A DNA stretch of 64,000 nt. Origin: Aquipseudomonas alcaligenes MRY13-0052 (GTDB taxonomy: Bacteria; Pseudomonadota; Gammaproteobacteria; Pseudomonadales; Pseudomonadaceae). Below the pieces are notes generated by a model, which saw only the letters and a list, made by a program, of their open reading frames with translations, had not been told where the DNA came from and did not search any database. The stretch is from contig BATO01000001.1 of NCBI GenBank assembly GCA_000474255.1, positions 233,773-297,772 of the forward strand. Direction: 5' to 3'. The position numbers were made by a program, and so were the translations under genes. This document shows, one piece after another, positions 34,256 through 43,682 of the stretch; positions within the stretch are counted from its first letter, which is position 1, and every line of letters begins with the position of its first letter.

Positions 34256-34885
34256 ATGGACATCTTCCTGCAGACCGCACTGTCGTTCCCCACCGTGCTA
34301 TTCAGCTTCCTGCTGTGCCTGGCCATCATCTACTGGGCGATCGTCGCGCTCGGGCTGGTGGAGGTCGACCTGCTGGACGTCGAGGCCGACTCGCTGCTCG
34401 CCGGCGATGGCGTCGCTGCCCTGCTGTCGAAGCTCAAGCTCAATGGCGTACCGGTCACCCTGGTGCTCAGCCTGCTGTTCGCCGGCTCCTGGTTCCTCAG
34501 TTATTTCGCCGAACTCCTGGTCCTCAGCCACCTGCCCCTGGGCCTCCTGCGCTACCCGCTGGGCCTGGTGGTGGCCGTCGTTGCGCTGGGCCTGTCGCTG
34601 CCCGTGGCGGCGCTCATCTGCAGCCCGCTGCGGCCGCTGTTCCACAAGGCGGAGGCCGTCACCAGCAAGAGCGTGCTCGGCCAGACCGCGGTGATCCGCA
34701 GCGGCCGCGTCACCCTGGAGCATGGCGAAGCCGTGCTCGAAGACGGTGGCGCCGGGCTGATCCTCAAGGTCCGCGCCGAGGAGGCCAAGGGCTTCAAGCG
34801 TGGCGACCGCGTCGTATTACTGGAATACCTGGAGGCGCAGCACGCCTATCGGGTCATCACCGAGGACGAATTCCGGGGCATCTGA
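34256..34885 (+). CDS. YqiJ-like membrane protein with OB-fold C-terminus
   Basis: A 209-residue membrane protein. Three hydrophobic segments are visible (about 8-32 FPTVLFSFLLCLAIIYWAIVAL, 66-92 VTLVLSLLFAGSWFLSYF, 98-122 LGLVVAVVALGLSLPVAALI). A soluble C-terminal part from about 140 looks like an NfeD/OB-fold beta barrel (VLGQTAVIRSGRVTLEHGEA, GFKRGDRVVLLEY). In E. coli and other bacteria YqiJ pairs with the flotillin YqiK, as it does here 37 bases downstream. NfeD-like OB domains are thought to support flotillin assemblies. Confidence 0.87.
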   Translation: MDIFLQTALSFPTVLFSFLLCLAIIYWAIVALGLVEVDLLDVEADSLLAGDGVAALLSKLKLNGVPVTLVLSLLFAGSWFLSYFAELLVLSHLPLGLLRYPLGLVVAVVALGLSLPVAALICSPLRPLFHKAEAVTSKSVLGQTAVIRSGRVTLEHGEAVLEDGGAGLILKVRAEEAKGFKRGDRVVLLEYLEAQHAYRVITEDEFRGI

Positions 34886-34922
34886 CCCGGTGCGCCTCAG
34901 CATCAAAGGAGAGTGATTGCAA

Positions 34923-37001
34923 ATGAACAACATCGAGTGGGTGATGCCCTTCCTGACCGTGCTCGGACTCGTCGTCCTGTTCGTGGTCGGCATCCTGGCC
35001 CTGTTCAAGGCCTTCTACATCAAGGTTCCCCAGGGCACCGCGCTGATCGTCAACGACATGTCCTCCACGCCCAAGGTGCACTTCACCGGCGCCCTGGTGT
35101 ACCCCGTCATCCACCTCAAGGAGTTCATGCGCATCTCGCTGATCACCCTGGAAGTGGACCGCCGCGCAAAGGACGGGCTGATCTGCCGCGACAACATGCG
35201 CGCCGACATCACCGTGGCCTTCTACCTGCGCGTCAATGAAACCCAGGAAGACGTGCTCAAGGTGGCCAAGGCCATCGGCGTCGAGCGTGCTTCCGACCGC
35301 GCCGCGGTGAACGAGCTGTTCAACGCCAAGTTCTCCGAGGCGCTGAAGACCGTCGGCAAGCAGTTCGACTTCGTCCAGCTGTTCGAGAACCGCCAGGACT
35401 TCCGCGACCGCATCATCGAAGTGATCGGCAACGACCTGAACGGCTATGTGCTCGAAGACGTCGCCATCGACTACCTGGAGCAGACCGCGAAGAACTCCCT
35501 CGACCCGAGCAACATCCTCGACGCCGAAGGCATCCGCAAGATCACCGAGCTGACCGCCGCGCAGAACGTCATCACCAACGAACTGGAGCGCAACGAAGAG
35601 CTGGCGATCCAGAAGAAGAACGTCGAGACCCGCGAAGCCGCCCTGGCCCTGGAACGCCAGCAGGCCGACGCCGAGGCCCGGCAGAAGCGCGAGATCGAGA
35701 CCATCCGCGCCCGCGAGGAAGCCGAGACCGCCAAGGTCAAGGAAGAGGAACGCCTCAAGGCCGAGCAGGCCCGCATCCAGGCGCAGCAGGAGATCGACGT
35801 GCGCGTCGAGAACCACCAGCGCGAAGTGGAAGTGGCCCAGCAGAACCGCCAGCGCGCCGTGGTCATCGAGGTGGAGAAGGTCACCCGGGCCAAGGACCTG
35901 GAAGTGGTCGCCCGCGAGCGCGAGGTCGAGCTGCAGCGCATCGAGAAGGAAAAGGCGCTGGAAGAACAGCGCAAGAACATCGCCAACGTGATCCGCGACC
36001 GCGTCGCCGTCGAGAAGACCGTGGCCCAGGAAGAAGAGCGCATCAAGGAAGTGCGTGAGATCTCCGAGGCCGAGCGCGCCAAGCAGGTCATCGTGCTCCA
36101 GGCGCAAGCCGAAGCCGAGCAGGAGCTGGTGCGCCAGGTCAAGCAGGCCGAAGCCGACGAAACCCGCTCCAAGCACAAGGCCGTGGAAATCAACAACCTG
36201 GCCCAGGCCGAGCTGGAAGCCGCTGCCAAGCAGGCCGAGGCCAAGAAGCGCCTCGCCGAAGGCATCGAGGCCGAACGCGCTGCGCCCGGCCTGGCCGATG
36301 CGCGGGTGCTGGAAGTCACCGCTGCCGCCCAGGAGAAGGAAGGCCTGGCCCAGGCCCGCGTACGTGCCGAGCAACTGATTGCCGAGGCCCGTGGCGAGCA
36401 GGAAAAAGGCCTGGCCGATGCCCGCGTGCTGGAAGCCGCCGCCGCTGCCAAGGAGAAGGACGGCCTGGCCGAAGCCAAGGTCCTGGAAGAGAAGCTGGGT
36501 GCCCAGGCACGTGGCGAGGAACAGCTCGGCGCCGCCAAGGCCAAGGCCACCAAGGACCTGGGTTCGGCGGAAGCGGAAATCCTGCTGCAGCGCCTCAACG
36601 CCGAAGCCGAAGGCCTGGGCAAGAAGTTCGGTGCCCTGGATGCCCTCAGCGACAGCGCTCGCCAGCACGAGGAATTCCGCATGCAGCTGGAGAAGAGCTT
36701 CGAGGAGGCCATGGCCGCCATCGCCGCCAACAAGGACATCGCCAAGGACCAGGCCGAGGTGCTCGCCACCGCGCTGGGCAAGGCGAAGATCGAGATCGTC
36801 GGCGGCGAAGGCGACTTCTTCAACTCCTTCGCCAAGTCGCTCTCCGTGGGCAAGGCCATCGAAGGTGTGGTGGGCAAGAGCCCGGTGGTGCAGGACGTGC
36901 TCGCCCGCCTGCTCAACGGCAAGTCGGCGCCTGCCGCTGCCGTCGCCGCCCCGGCGCCCGAGCGCAAGGCCGAGCCCCAGGACCCGGTCGCCGGCGCCTG
37001 A
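34923..37001 (+). CDS. Flotillin-like SPFH protein (YqiK-like)
   Basis: A 692-residue membrane scaffold. An N-terminal helix (about 6-30, VMPFLTVLGLVVLFVVGILAL) is followed by the SPFH/band 7 domain (about 35-210, VPQGTALIVNDMSSTPKVHFTGALVYPVIHL-type sequence, TVAFYLRVNETQEDVLKVAKAIG, EVIGNDLNGYVLEDVAIDYLEQT). A very long Glu/Ala/Lys-rich coiled coil spans about 220-560. It contains near-repeats of GLADARVLE-AAAAKEKDGLA at about 455-530, and the C-terminal region resembles flotillin C. AAGGAG precedes the ATG at 34923. It probably forms membrane microdomain scaffolds with the OB-fold partner. It is longer than E. coli YqiK because of the extra coiled-coil repeats. Confidence 0.93.
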   Translation: MNNIEWVMPFLTVLGLVVLFVVGILALFKAFYIKVPQGTALIVNDMSSTPKVHFTGALVYPVIHLKEFMRISLITLEVDRRAKDGLICRDNMRADITVAFYLRVNETQEDVLKVAKAIGVERASDRAAVNELFNAKFSEALKTVGKQFDFVQLFENRQDFRDRIIEVIGNDLNGYVLEDVAIDYLEQTAKNSLDPSNILDAEGIRKITELTAAQNVITNELERNEELAIQKKNVETREAALALERQQADAEARQKREIETIRAREEAETAKVKEEERLKAEQARIQAQQEIDVRVENHQREVEVAQQNRQRAVVIEVEKVTRAKDLEVVAREREVELQRIEKEKALEEQRKNIANVIRDRVAVEKTVAQEEERIKEVREISEAERAKQVIVLQAQAEAEQELVRQVKQAEADETRSKHKAVEINNLAQAELEAAAKQAEAKKRLAEGIEAERAAPGLADARVLEVTAAAQEKEGLAQARVRAEQLIAEARGEQEKGLADARVLEAAAAAKEKDGLAEAKVLEEKLGAQARGEEQLGAAKAKATKDLGSAEAEILLQRLNAEAEGLGKKFGALDALSDSARQHEEFRMQLEKSFEEAMAAIAANKDIAKDQAEVLATALGKAKIEIVGGEGDFFNSFAKSLSVGKAIEGVVGKSPVVQDVLARLLNGKSAPAAAVAAPAPERKAEPQDPVAGA

Positions 37002-37022
37002 CGAAGGCCTGCCTCAAACCGC

Positions 37023-37049
37023 CAGGCACCCGGTGCACCCGGGTGCCTG
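37023..37049 (+). other. Perfect 11-bp hairpin between flotillin and TerB-like genes
   Basis: CAGGCACCCGG (37023-37033) pairs exactly with CCGGGTGCCTG (37039-37049) around a 5-base loop. No T run follows, so it is not an intrinsic terminator. It could protect the upstream mRNA end or tune expression of downstream genes. Confidence 0.7.
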
Positions 37050-37077
37050 AACCCCACGAATGAACAGGGAACATGTC

Positions 37078-37317
37078 ATGTCCGAACCCAGGGATTATCT
37101 GGAACTGTCCTTCCGCTCCATCCACTGCTTCGCCAACGACGGCCGGCTGGACGTGCACGAGCTGGGCTCGCTGCTGGCCATCGCCGAGCGTGACGGCGTG
37201 ATCGATGAGAACGAAATCCGCGTGCTGAAGAAAATCATCGCGCACATCAAGCCCGAGGAGCTCGACCCGGCGATGCGCGAGAAGGTCGCCGAAGTCGCCC
37301 GGAAGATCGGCGCCTAA
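37078..37317 (+). CDS. Small TerB-like protein
   Basis: A 79-residue helical acidic protein. The pattern RSIHCFANDGRLDVHELGSLLAIAERDGVIDENEIRVLKKIIAHI matches the helix pair with acidic residues of TerB-like domains, which are linked to membrane-stress and metal-binding assemblies. The start at 37078 has AGGGAA at good spacing; an ATG at 37060 is less likely. It lies between flotillin and the giant ATPase and probably belongs to the same complex or pathway. Confidence 0.8.
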   Translation: MSEPRDYLELSFRSIHCFANDGRLDVHELGSLLAIAERDGVIDENEIRVLKKIIAHIKPEELDPAMREKVAEVARKIGA

Positions 37318-37400
37318 CCGCTCCACGCCCCACACCCCCAGTCCCCACCGCCGCGTGGGGGCGCCTCGCTTGCAGACAGCACAGATTCAGGAAGACCACG

Positions 37401-40400
37401 ATGTCGGATGCCCAAGCCGCAACCCCCGCTCAGGATGTACTGGACAAGGCCGTCGCCGAAGGCGGCGCCTACGAGGTGCTGCACAAGCGCCTGCTGGACC
37501 AGGGGCAACGCCTGCGGCAGACCACCGAGTCCCTCAACCAGAAGCGCCTGGAAGAGTTCGGCAACAGCCGCATGGAAGTGGTCGGCCGGGTGCGCATCCG
37601 CACCGAGAACAACTGCATTGCCCGCGACATCGTCCAGGTCGGCGACTGCCTGCTGTTCGGCTACAACGTCTTCATCGGCCTGAAGAAGGAGACCCACGTC
37701 GCCGACGTGTTCTCCCTCTACCGCCTGGTGGAGGAGGGCGAGGGCTACGAAGCCGAGCCGGTGCCGCTGGAGGGTTCGTTCCTCGCGGCCCAGGGCTTCG
37801 TCAACGACTTCAACGAGCTCTACACCTATTACAAGAACACCCGCCTGCTGCAGCTGGCCATCCGCGACGGCAAGCTGCTGGCGAGCTTCCAGATCGGCGA
37901 GCGCATCACCGACATCCGCGTGTTCCGCTGGTCCATTTCTGCCGACGGCCGCGATGTGCGCTACATCGACAACCGTGGCGAGCGCGACATCGCCCTGCCG
38001 GCGCCCTTCGACTTCGAATGGAAGAAGGCCACCCGCGACATGGTGGTACAGGGGCGCTTCCCGCACCTGAACATCCTCGACACCGTGTTCGTCGAAACCA
38101 TCGGCGGCGACCTCACCATCAAGGTCGAGAACAACACCGAGGACGGCCTCGGCATCTACCGCGAGGAAGTGCTCGACAAGACCCAGTCCCTCGACGATGC
38201 CCAGGTGGAATTCGCCCGCCTCGGCAGCCTGATCCTGCTCAAGGTGCTGCCCTACCGCGAAGAGCAGTGGCGCTACCTGGTGTTCAACAGCCTGACCCGC
38301 AAGGTCGAGCGCATCGACGCCATCGGCCTGGCCTGCGTCCAGCTGCCGGAAGACCACGGCATCATCTTCCCCGGCGGTTACTACCTGCAGAACGGCGAGT
38401 ACAAGACCTTCGAGCAATCCATGGACGGCATGCGCTTCAAGCGTGCCGTGCGCTCGCCCAACGGCGAGGACGTGCAGTACATCTTCTACCACCCCGAACA
38501 GGGGCGGGCGGTGCTGCTCACCTACAACATGATCAACCGCCAGCTGCAGAACCCGCTGTTCGGCCATGGCTACGCGCGCCTGGAAGACGGGCGCATGGTG
38601 ATCTTCGCCGCCGAAGGCGAGGAGCCCACCCGCATCCACCCGATGCAGGTCTGGCAGACCCCCTTCTTCACCGAGGAATTCGCCGCCCGCCAACCGGCCC
38701 GCAGCGGCTTCCTCGGGCGCATCGGCAACGCCGAGCTGGTGCGCGGCGTCTCCGACCTCTACGACCTCAGCCGCGAGATCGAAACCCCCGCGGTCTCGGT
38801 GCAGCGCTATTCCCAGCTGTGCCAGAACACCCGCCGCCTGTTCGACGTCTACCACTGGCTCGGCAGCGACCAGCTGGAAGGCCTGGCGCCGCTGCTGCGC
38901 GAGGTGGCCGCCACCGCCGAGCTGGTGCTCGACGAATACGAGAAGGTCGAGAGCATCCGCCGCCAGTCCGACCAGGCCATGGTCGGCGCCGAAGAGAAAC
39001 AGAAAGCCCTGCTCGACGGCCTGCTGCCGGACAGTTGGGACCAGGTGCAGAGCTTCGTCGATGCCCTCAACGGCATCACCGCCCAGCGCGGCCTGCTGCT
39101 GACCATCCGCGACTACCGCTACATAGACGTGGCGCGCATCGACGCCATGGAAGCCGAGCTGCTCAAGGCCCAGGAACGCACTGCCGCCGCCACCGCCGGC
39201 TTCCTCGCCAGCGAGCAGGCGCTGCAGCCCTTCGTCGCCCGCCTGGAGGCCCTCGACGCCGAGGCGCAGAAGGCCGAGACCGTGGCCCAGCTGGCCGAGC
39301 CCCTGGCCGCGTTGCAGGCCATGGCCGCCGACCTCGACATGCTCTCCAGCCTGATGGCCTCGCTGCAGATCGACGACGCCACCCAGCGCACCCGCATCAT
39401 CGAATCCATCTCCGAGATCTACGCCCGCCTCAACCAGGCCAAGGCCCGCGCCGAGCAGCGGCGCAAGGGGCTGGGTTCCACCGAGACCGTGGCCCAGTTC
39501 GGTGCCCAGTTCAAACTCTTCAGCCAGGGCATCACCAACGCCCTGGGCCAGGCCCAGGACCCGGAGCGCTGCGACGAACAGCTGTCGCGCCTGCTGGTGC
39601 AGCTGGAGGAGCTGGAAAGCCGCTTCGGCGACCACGAACAGTTCCTCGGCGACATCCTCGCCAAGCGCGAAGAGCTGCTGGAAACCTTCGAGGCGCACAA
39701 GCAATCCCTGCTCGACGAGCGCCAGCGCAAGGCCCAGGGCCTGCTCGACGCGGCCCGGCGCATCCTCGAAAGCCTCGGCCGGCGCACGGCGAAATTCACC
39801 CAGGCCGAAGAGCTCAACGCCTTCTTCGCCGCCGACCCGCTGATCCTCAAGCTGCGCGAACTGGCCGAGCGCCTGCGCGAGCTCAAGGACAGCGTCAAGG
39901 CCGATGATGTCGAGGCCCGCCTCAAGGGCGCCCGCGACCAGGCGGTGCGTGCCCTGCGCGACAAGACCGAGCTGTTCGAAGAAGGCGGCAACGTCATCAA
40001 GCTCGGCCCGCGCCACCGATTCAGCGTCAACACCCAGGAGCTGGACCTGACCCTGATGCCCCGGGGTGACGAGCTGCACCTGCACCTCACCGGCACCGAC
40101 TTCCTCGAACCCCTGCGCGACCCCGAGCTGGATGCCCTCAAGGCCTTCTGGCAGGTGGCGCTGGAGTCCGAATCCGCGCAGCTGTACCGCGCCGAATACC
40201 TCGCCGGGCAGGTGCTCGACGCCGCCGATGCGGGGCAGGAGAACCTCAGCCTGGACGGCCTCAAGCAACTGCTGGGGCAGCCCGACGAGCTGGCGCGGGT
40301 GATCCGCGACTTCGCCGCGCCGCGCTACAAGGAAGGCTACGAGAAGGGCATCCACGACCACGACGCCGCCGCCATCCTGGCCCAGCTGCTGCCGCTGCGC

Positions 40401-42653
40401 GAAAGCGCCGGGCTGCTGCGCCATGCCGCCCCGGCGCGGGCCTTCGCCAGCCTGTTCTGGGACATCCGCCGCAGCGACGAAAGCGCGGCCCAATGGCCGG
40501 AGCGGGCCCGTACCAGCCGGCACATCCAGCAGCTGTTCGGCCGCCGCGAGGGCCTGCTGCAGTTGCAGGCGGAAATCCTCGCCGCGATGCAGGCCTTCCT
40601 CGTCGAGCAGCCCCTGGCGCTGGGCGCCGCCGTCCCGGCGGAAGCCGCCGAGTACCTGGTGCAGGAACTGGCCGCCGAACGCATCGAATTCACTTTCAGC
40701 AAATACGCCCGCCAGCTGCAGGAGACGCTCAAGCTGCGCCTGCAGGGCGCGCGCATGTGGGACGACTACCAGCAGGCCCTGTCACGCCTGGCCGAGCGCC
40801 CGGCGGCGCAATGGGCGCTGGCGAGCAACTGGCTGCAGGGGCTGTGCTCGGAGGGCGAGCATGCCGCCCTGGCCGACTACATCCCCGAGGCGGTGGCCCT
40901 GTCGCTGCTGGCCGAGGACTTCCCGCGGCGCATCACCGAGGTCGACCTGCGCTTCGCCGTCGGCAACCTCATGGGCGAGCACCCGCGCATCGCCGAGCGC
41001 AGCCTGCAACTGGCGGTGGATGACTTCTTCGCCCGCCTGCGCGGCCACCGCGAGGATTTCCTGCCCGGGCTGCAGCGCTACCAGGCGCTGCGCCAGGTCA
41101 TCATCGGCCGCGAGCGCGATGCCCTGCGCCTGGCCGAATTCAAGCCGCGCCCGCTCAGCTCCTTCGTGCGCAACAAGCTGATCAACGACGTCTACCTGGG
41201 CGTGATCGGCGACAACCTGGCCAAGCAGATGGGCACCGTGGGCGAGAACAAGCGCACCGACCTGATGGGCCTGCTGATGCTCATCTCGCCCCCCGGCTAC
41301 GGCAAGACCACGCTGATGGAGTACGTGGCGCACCGCCTCGGGCTGATCTTCATGAAGATCAACGGCCCGGCCCTGGGCCACGAAGTGCGCTCCCTGGACC
41401 CGGCCCAGGCGCCGGACGCCACCTCGCGCCAGGAGCTGGAGAAGCTCAACCTGGCCCTGGAGATGGGCAACAACGTGATGCTCTATGTCGACGACATCCA
41501 GCACACCCACCCGGAATTCCTGCAGAAATTCATCTCGCTGTGCGACGGCACCCGGCGCATCGAGGGCGTGTGGAAGGGCCGCACCAAGACCTACGACATG
41601 CGCGGCAAGAAGTTCTGCGTGGTGATGTCGGGCAACCCGTACACCGAGTCCGGCGACGTGTTCAAGATCCCCGACATGCTCGCCAACCGTGCCGATATCT
41701 ATAACCTCGGCGACACCCTGGGCGGCATGCAGGAAGCCTTCTCCCTCAGCTACATCGAGAACGGCCTGACCTCCAACCCGGTGCTGGCGCCCCTGGCCAC
41801 CCGCGACATGGCCGATGTCTATCGCTTCGTCGCCAAGGCCGAGGGCAAGCCCTTCTCCAGCAACGAGCTGAGCCACAGCTACAGCGGCGCCGAGATCAAC
41901 GAGATCACCACCACCCTGCAACGCCTGATGCAGGTGCGCGACGTGGTACTCAAGGTCAACCAGCAGTACATCGCCAGTGCCGCCCAGGCCGACCAGTACC
42001 GCACCGAGCCGCCGTTCAAGCTGCAGGGTTCCTACCGCAACATGAACAAGATGGCGGAGAAGATCTCCGCCGTGATGAACGACGCCGAGCTGCTGCAACT
42101 GCTGGCCGACCACTACCAGGGCGAGTCGCAGCTGCTCACCACCGGCGCCGAGGAAAACCTGCTCAAGCTCGCCGAACTGCGCGGCAACCAAAGCCCGGAA
42201 CAGCTCGAGCGCTGGGCGCAGATCAAGCGCGACTTCCAGCGCAACAAAGCCATGGGCGGCAGCGACACCGACGTTGGCGGCCGCGTGGTGGCCCAGCTCA
42301 ACGACCTGGTGGAAAGCGTGCGCGGCCTGGCCCGCCAGCCCGACGTGGAAGAGGCCCCGGCGGATGCCCAGGTGCCCTGGCAGGAACTGCTTGCCGGGCT
42401 GGAGAAGCTGGTGCAGAAACCGGCCAATCTAGAAGTCGAGGTGGTCGCCCCGGCCCAGCAGGGCGTGCGCGAGGTGCTGGTCAGCCTGGCCGAGAGCCTG
42501 GAGAACAGCTTCCTGCCGCTGATCAAGGTGATGGACAAGAAGATCGACATCGACCTGCGCACCCACCACCGCATCAACGACATCTCCAACCGCCTCAACC
42601 AGTTGGGCGAGATGATGGGCGCCGGCAAGGCACCGGGTGGCGAATCGTCCTGA
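37401..42653 (+). CDS. Giant AAA+ ATPase (annotated elsewhere as 'DNA repair ATPase')
   Basis: A 1750-residue cytoplasmic protein. Residues about 1-450 are beta-rich and repetitive (YLVFNSLTRKVERIDAIGLA, FFYHPEQGRAVLL-type), compatible with a propeller. About 460-950 is helical coiled coil (EAELLKAQERTAAATAGFLASEQ-like). The C-terminal AAA+ domain has Walker A SPPGYGKTTLMEYVAHR (near 1299), Walker B NVMLYVDDIQHTHPEFLQKF (near 1363) and sensor-like VVMSGNPYTESGDVFKIPDMLANRADIYNLGD. The label DNA repair ATPase is a database habit and is not shown by the sequence. Its fixed place behind PspA, flotillin and TerB-like genes instead suggests a membrane-stress remodelling machine, which is an inference. 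Confidence 0.9.
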   Translation: MSDAQAATPAQDVLDKAVAEGGAYEVLHKRLLDQGQRLRQTTESLNQKRLEEFGNSRMEVVGRVRIRTENNCIARDIVQVGDCLLFGYNVFIGLKKETHVADVFSLYRLVEEGEGYEAEPVPLEGSFLAAQGFVNDFNELYTYYKNTRLLQLAIRDGKLLASFQIGERITDIRVFRWSISADGRDVRYIDNRGERDIALPAPFDFEWKKATRDMVVQGRFPHLNILDTVFVETIGGDLTIKVENNTEDGLGIYREEVLDKTQSLDDAQVEFARLGSLILLKVLPYREEQWRYLVFNSLTRKVERIDAIGLACVQLPEDHGIIFPGGYYLQNGEYKTFEQSMDGMRFKRAVRSPNGEDVQYIFYHPEQGRAVLLTYNMINRQLQNPLFGHGYARLEDGRMVIFAAEGEEPTRIHPMQVWQTPFFTEEFAARQPARSGFLGRIGNAELVRGVSDLYDLSREIETPAVSVQRYSQLCQNTRRLFDVYHWLGSDQLEGLAPLLREVAATAELVLDEYEKVESIRRQSDQAMVGAEEKQKALLDGLLPDSWDQVQSFVDALNGITAQRGLLLTIRDYRYIDVARIDAMEAELLKAQERTAAATAGFLASEQALQPFVARLEALDAEAQKAETVAQLAEPLAALQAMAADLDMLSSLMASLQIDDATQRTRIIESISEIYARLNQAKARAEQRRKGLGSTETVAQFGAQFKLFSQGITNALGQAQDPERCDEQLSRLLVQLEELESRFGDHEQFLGDILAKREELLETFEAHKQSLLDERQRKAQGLLDAARRILESLGRRTAKFTQAEELNAFFAADPLILKLRELAERLRELKDSVKADDVEARLKGARDQAVRALRDKTELFEEGGNVIKLGPRHRFSVNTQELDLTLMPRGDELHLHLTGTDFLEPLRDPELDALKAFWQVALESESAQLYRAEYLAGQVLDAADAGQENLSLDGLKQLLGQPDELARVIRDFAAPRYKEGYEKGIHDHDAAAILAQLLPLRESAGLLRHAAPARAFASLFWDIRRSDESAAQWPERARTSRHIQQLFGRREGLLQLQAEILAAMQAFLVEQPLALGAAVPAEAAEYLVQELAAERIEFTFSKYARQLQETLKLRLQGARMWDDYQQALSRLAERPAAQWALASNWLQGLCSEGEHAALADYIPEAVALSLLAEDFPRRITEVDLRFAVGNLMGEHPRIAERSLQLAVDDFFARLRGHREDFLPGLQRYQALRQVIIGRERDALRLAEFKPRPLSSFVRNKLINDVYLGVIGDNLAKQMGTVGENKRTDLMGLLMLISPPGYGKTTLMEYVAHRLGLIFMKINGPALGHEVRSLDPAQAPDATSRQELEKLNLALEMGNNVMLYVDDIQHTHPEFLQKFISLCDGTRRIEGVWKGRTKTYDMRGKKFCVVMSGNPYTESGDVFKIPDMLANRADIYNLGDTLGGMQEAFSLSYIENGLTSNPVLAPLATRDMADVYRFVAKAEGKPFSSNELSHSYSGAEINEITTTLQRLMQVRDVVLKVNQQYIASAAQADQYRTEPPFKLQGSYRNMNKMAEKISAVMNDAELLQLLADHYQGESQLLTTGAEENLLKLAELRGNQSPEQLERWAQIKRDFQRNKAMGGSDTDVGGRVVAQLNDLVESVRGLARQPDVEEAPADAQVPWQELLAGLEKLVQKPANLEVEVVAPAQQGVREVLVSLAESLENSFLPLIKVMDKKIDIDLRTHHRINDISNRLNQLGEMMGAGKAPGGESS

Positions 42654-42702
42654 CCCGCTGGGCTGGCCAGCCCGGCGAACAACCCGAAGAGAGGGAGGCT
42701 CC

Positions 42703-43392
42703 ATGGATTTCGACGGACTCGACCAGCAGCTGCGTGACAGCCTGCTGGACCTGAAGCTGAGCAACGAGGAGCGCGACGAACTGCGCCAACTGGGCACCGA
42801 GCTGGGCCCGGACCAGGTGCGCTACCTGCGCAACCGCGCCTTCGACCTGATGCGCGAGCTGGCCCTGGCCGACGCCGCCAACACCCTGCCGGCGCTGAAG
42901 TGGCTGGAGCAGGTGATCAAGACCCTGGACGTCAGCGCCGCGCCGGTGCGCAATATCGCCAGCGCCCACTTCAGCCCAGGCGAGGAATGCCGGCGCAAGA
43001 TCCGCGAGCTGCTGCGCCAGGCACGGCAGGGTGTGGACATCTGCGTCTACACCATCTCCGACGACCAGCTCAGCAGCGAAATCCTCGCCTGCCACCAGCG
43101 CGGCATCGCCGTGCGGGTGATCAGCGACAACGAGAAACTCTTCGACGAAGGCAGCGACATCCGCCAGCTGCAGGCCGCCGGCGTGCCCCTGCGCATCGAC
43201 GACAGCCCCTTCCACATGCACCACAAGTTCGCCCTGTTCGATGGCCGCCTGTTGCTCAACGGCAGCTTCAACTGGACCCGCAGCGCCAGCACCAGCAACG
43301 AGGAAAACCTGCTGGTGATCGACAACGCGCACCTGGTCGGCAGCTACCAGGCCGAATTCGAACAACTGTGGAAGCGCTATGCCCCGCGCTGA
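42703..43392 (+). CDS. Phospholipase D-like protein with a single HKD motif
   Basis: A 229-residue protein. The helical N-terminal part (1-85) is specific to this type (LLDLKLSNEERDELRQLGTELG). A single PLD domain follows, with AHFSPGEECRRKIRELLRQARQGVDICVYTISD-like start, and the HxKxxxxD motif in HMHHKFALFDGRLLLNGSFNWT near residue 174. One HKD per chain implies dimers, like bacterial Nuc and mitochondrial MitoPLD/Zucchini, so the substrate may be nucleic acid or cardiolipin. GAGGGAGG lies upstream of the ATG. It is the last gene of the cluster, 49 bases behind the ATPase. Confidence 0.9.
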   Translation: MDFDGLDQQLRDSLLDLKLSNEERDELRQLGTELGPDQVRYLRNRAFDLMRELALADAANTLPALKWLEQVIKTLDVSAAPVRNIASAHFSPGEECRRKIRELLRQARQGVDICVYTISDDQLSSEILACHQRGIAVRVISDNEKLFDEGSDIRQLQAAGVPLRIDDSPFHMHHKFALFDGRLLLNGSFNWTRSASTSNEENLLVIDNAHLVGSYQAEFEQLWKRYAPR

Positions 43393-43411
43393 TTGAGCGC
43401 GGCACCGCTCT

Positions 43412-43440
43412 CGTAGGATGGGTAGAGGCACGAAACCCAT
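43412..43440 (+). repeat. Dispersed intergenic repeat
   Basis: CGTAGGATGGGTAGAG-GCACGAAACCCAT, a member of the GTAGGATGG family, just after the PLD gene. A second short motif, CGTAGGGTGGAGCTTCAGCC at 43516, belongs to another repeat type seen again near 52853. No gene lies between 43393 and 43682. Confidence 0.75.
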
Positions 43441-43682
43441 CAATACGGACTCCCAGGCATCACGGATGTACCAGGCGTGAAGTCGCATGTTCGTGCCGGG
43501 ACGATTTAGGGGGCGTAGGGTGGAGCTTCAGCCCACCGCTTTCCCCCAGCCCCCTCGATGCTCCCCTCGATGCTCCCGAACGCCCCAATCCCCAACCCAT
43601 CGCCAAAACATGCACCAACCGATTCAGCCCACCCCCCTGATTCCGGCACAATGCGCCGCTGGAAACCGCCTCGGGACGCCTC

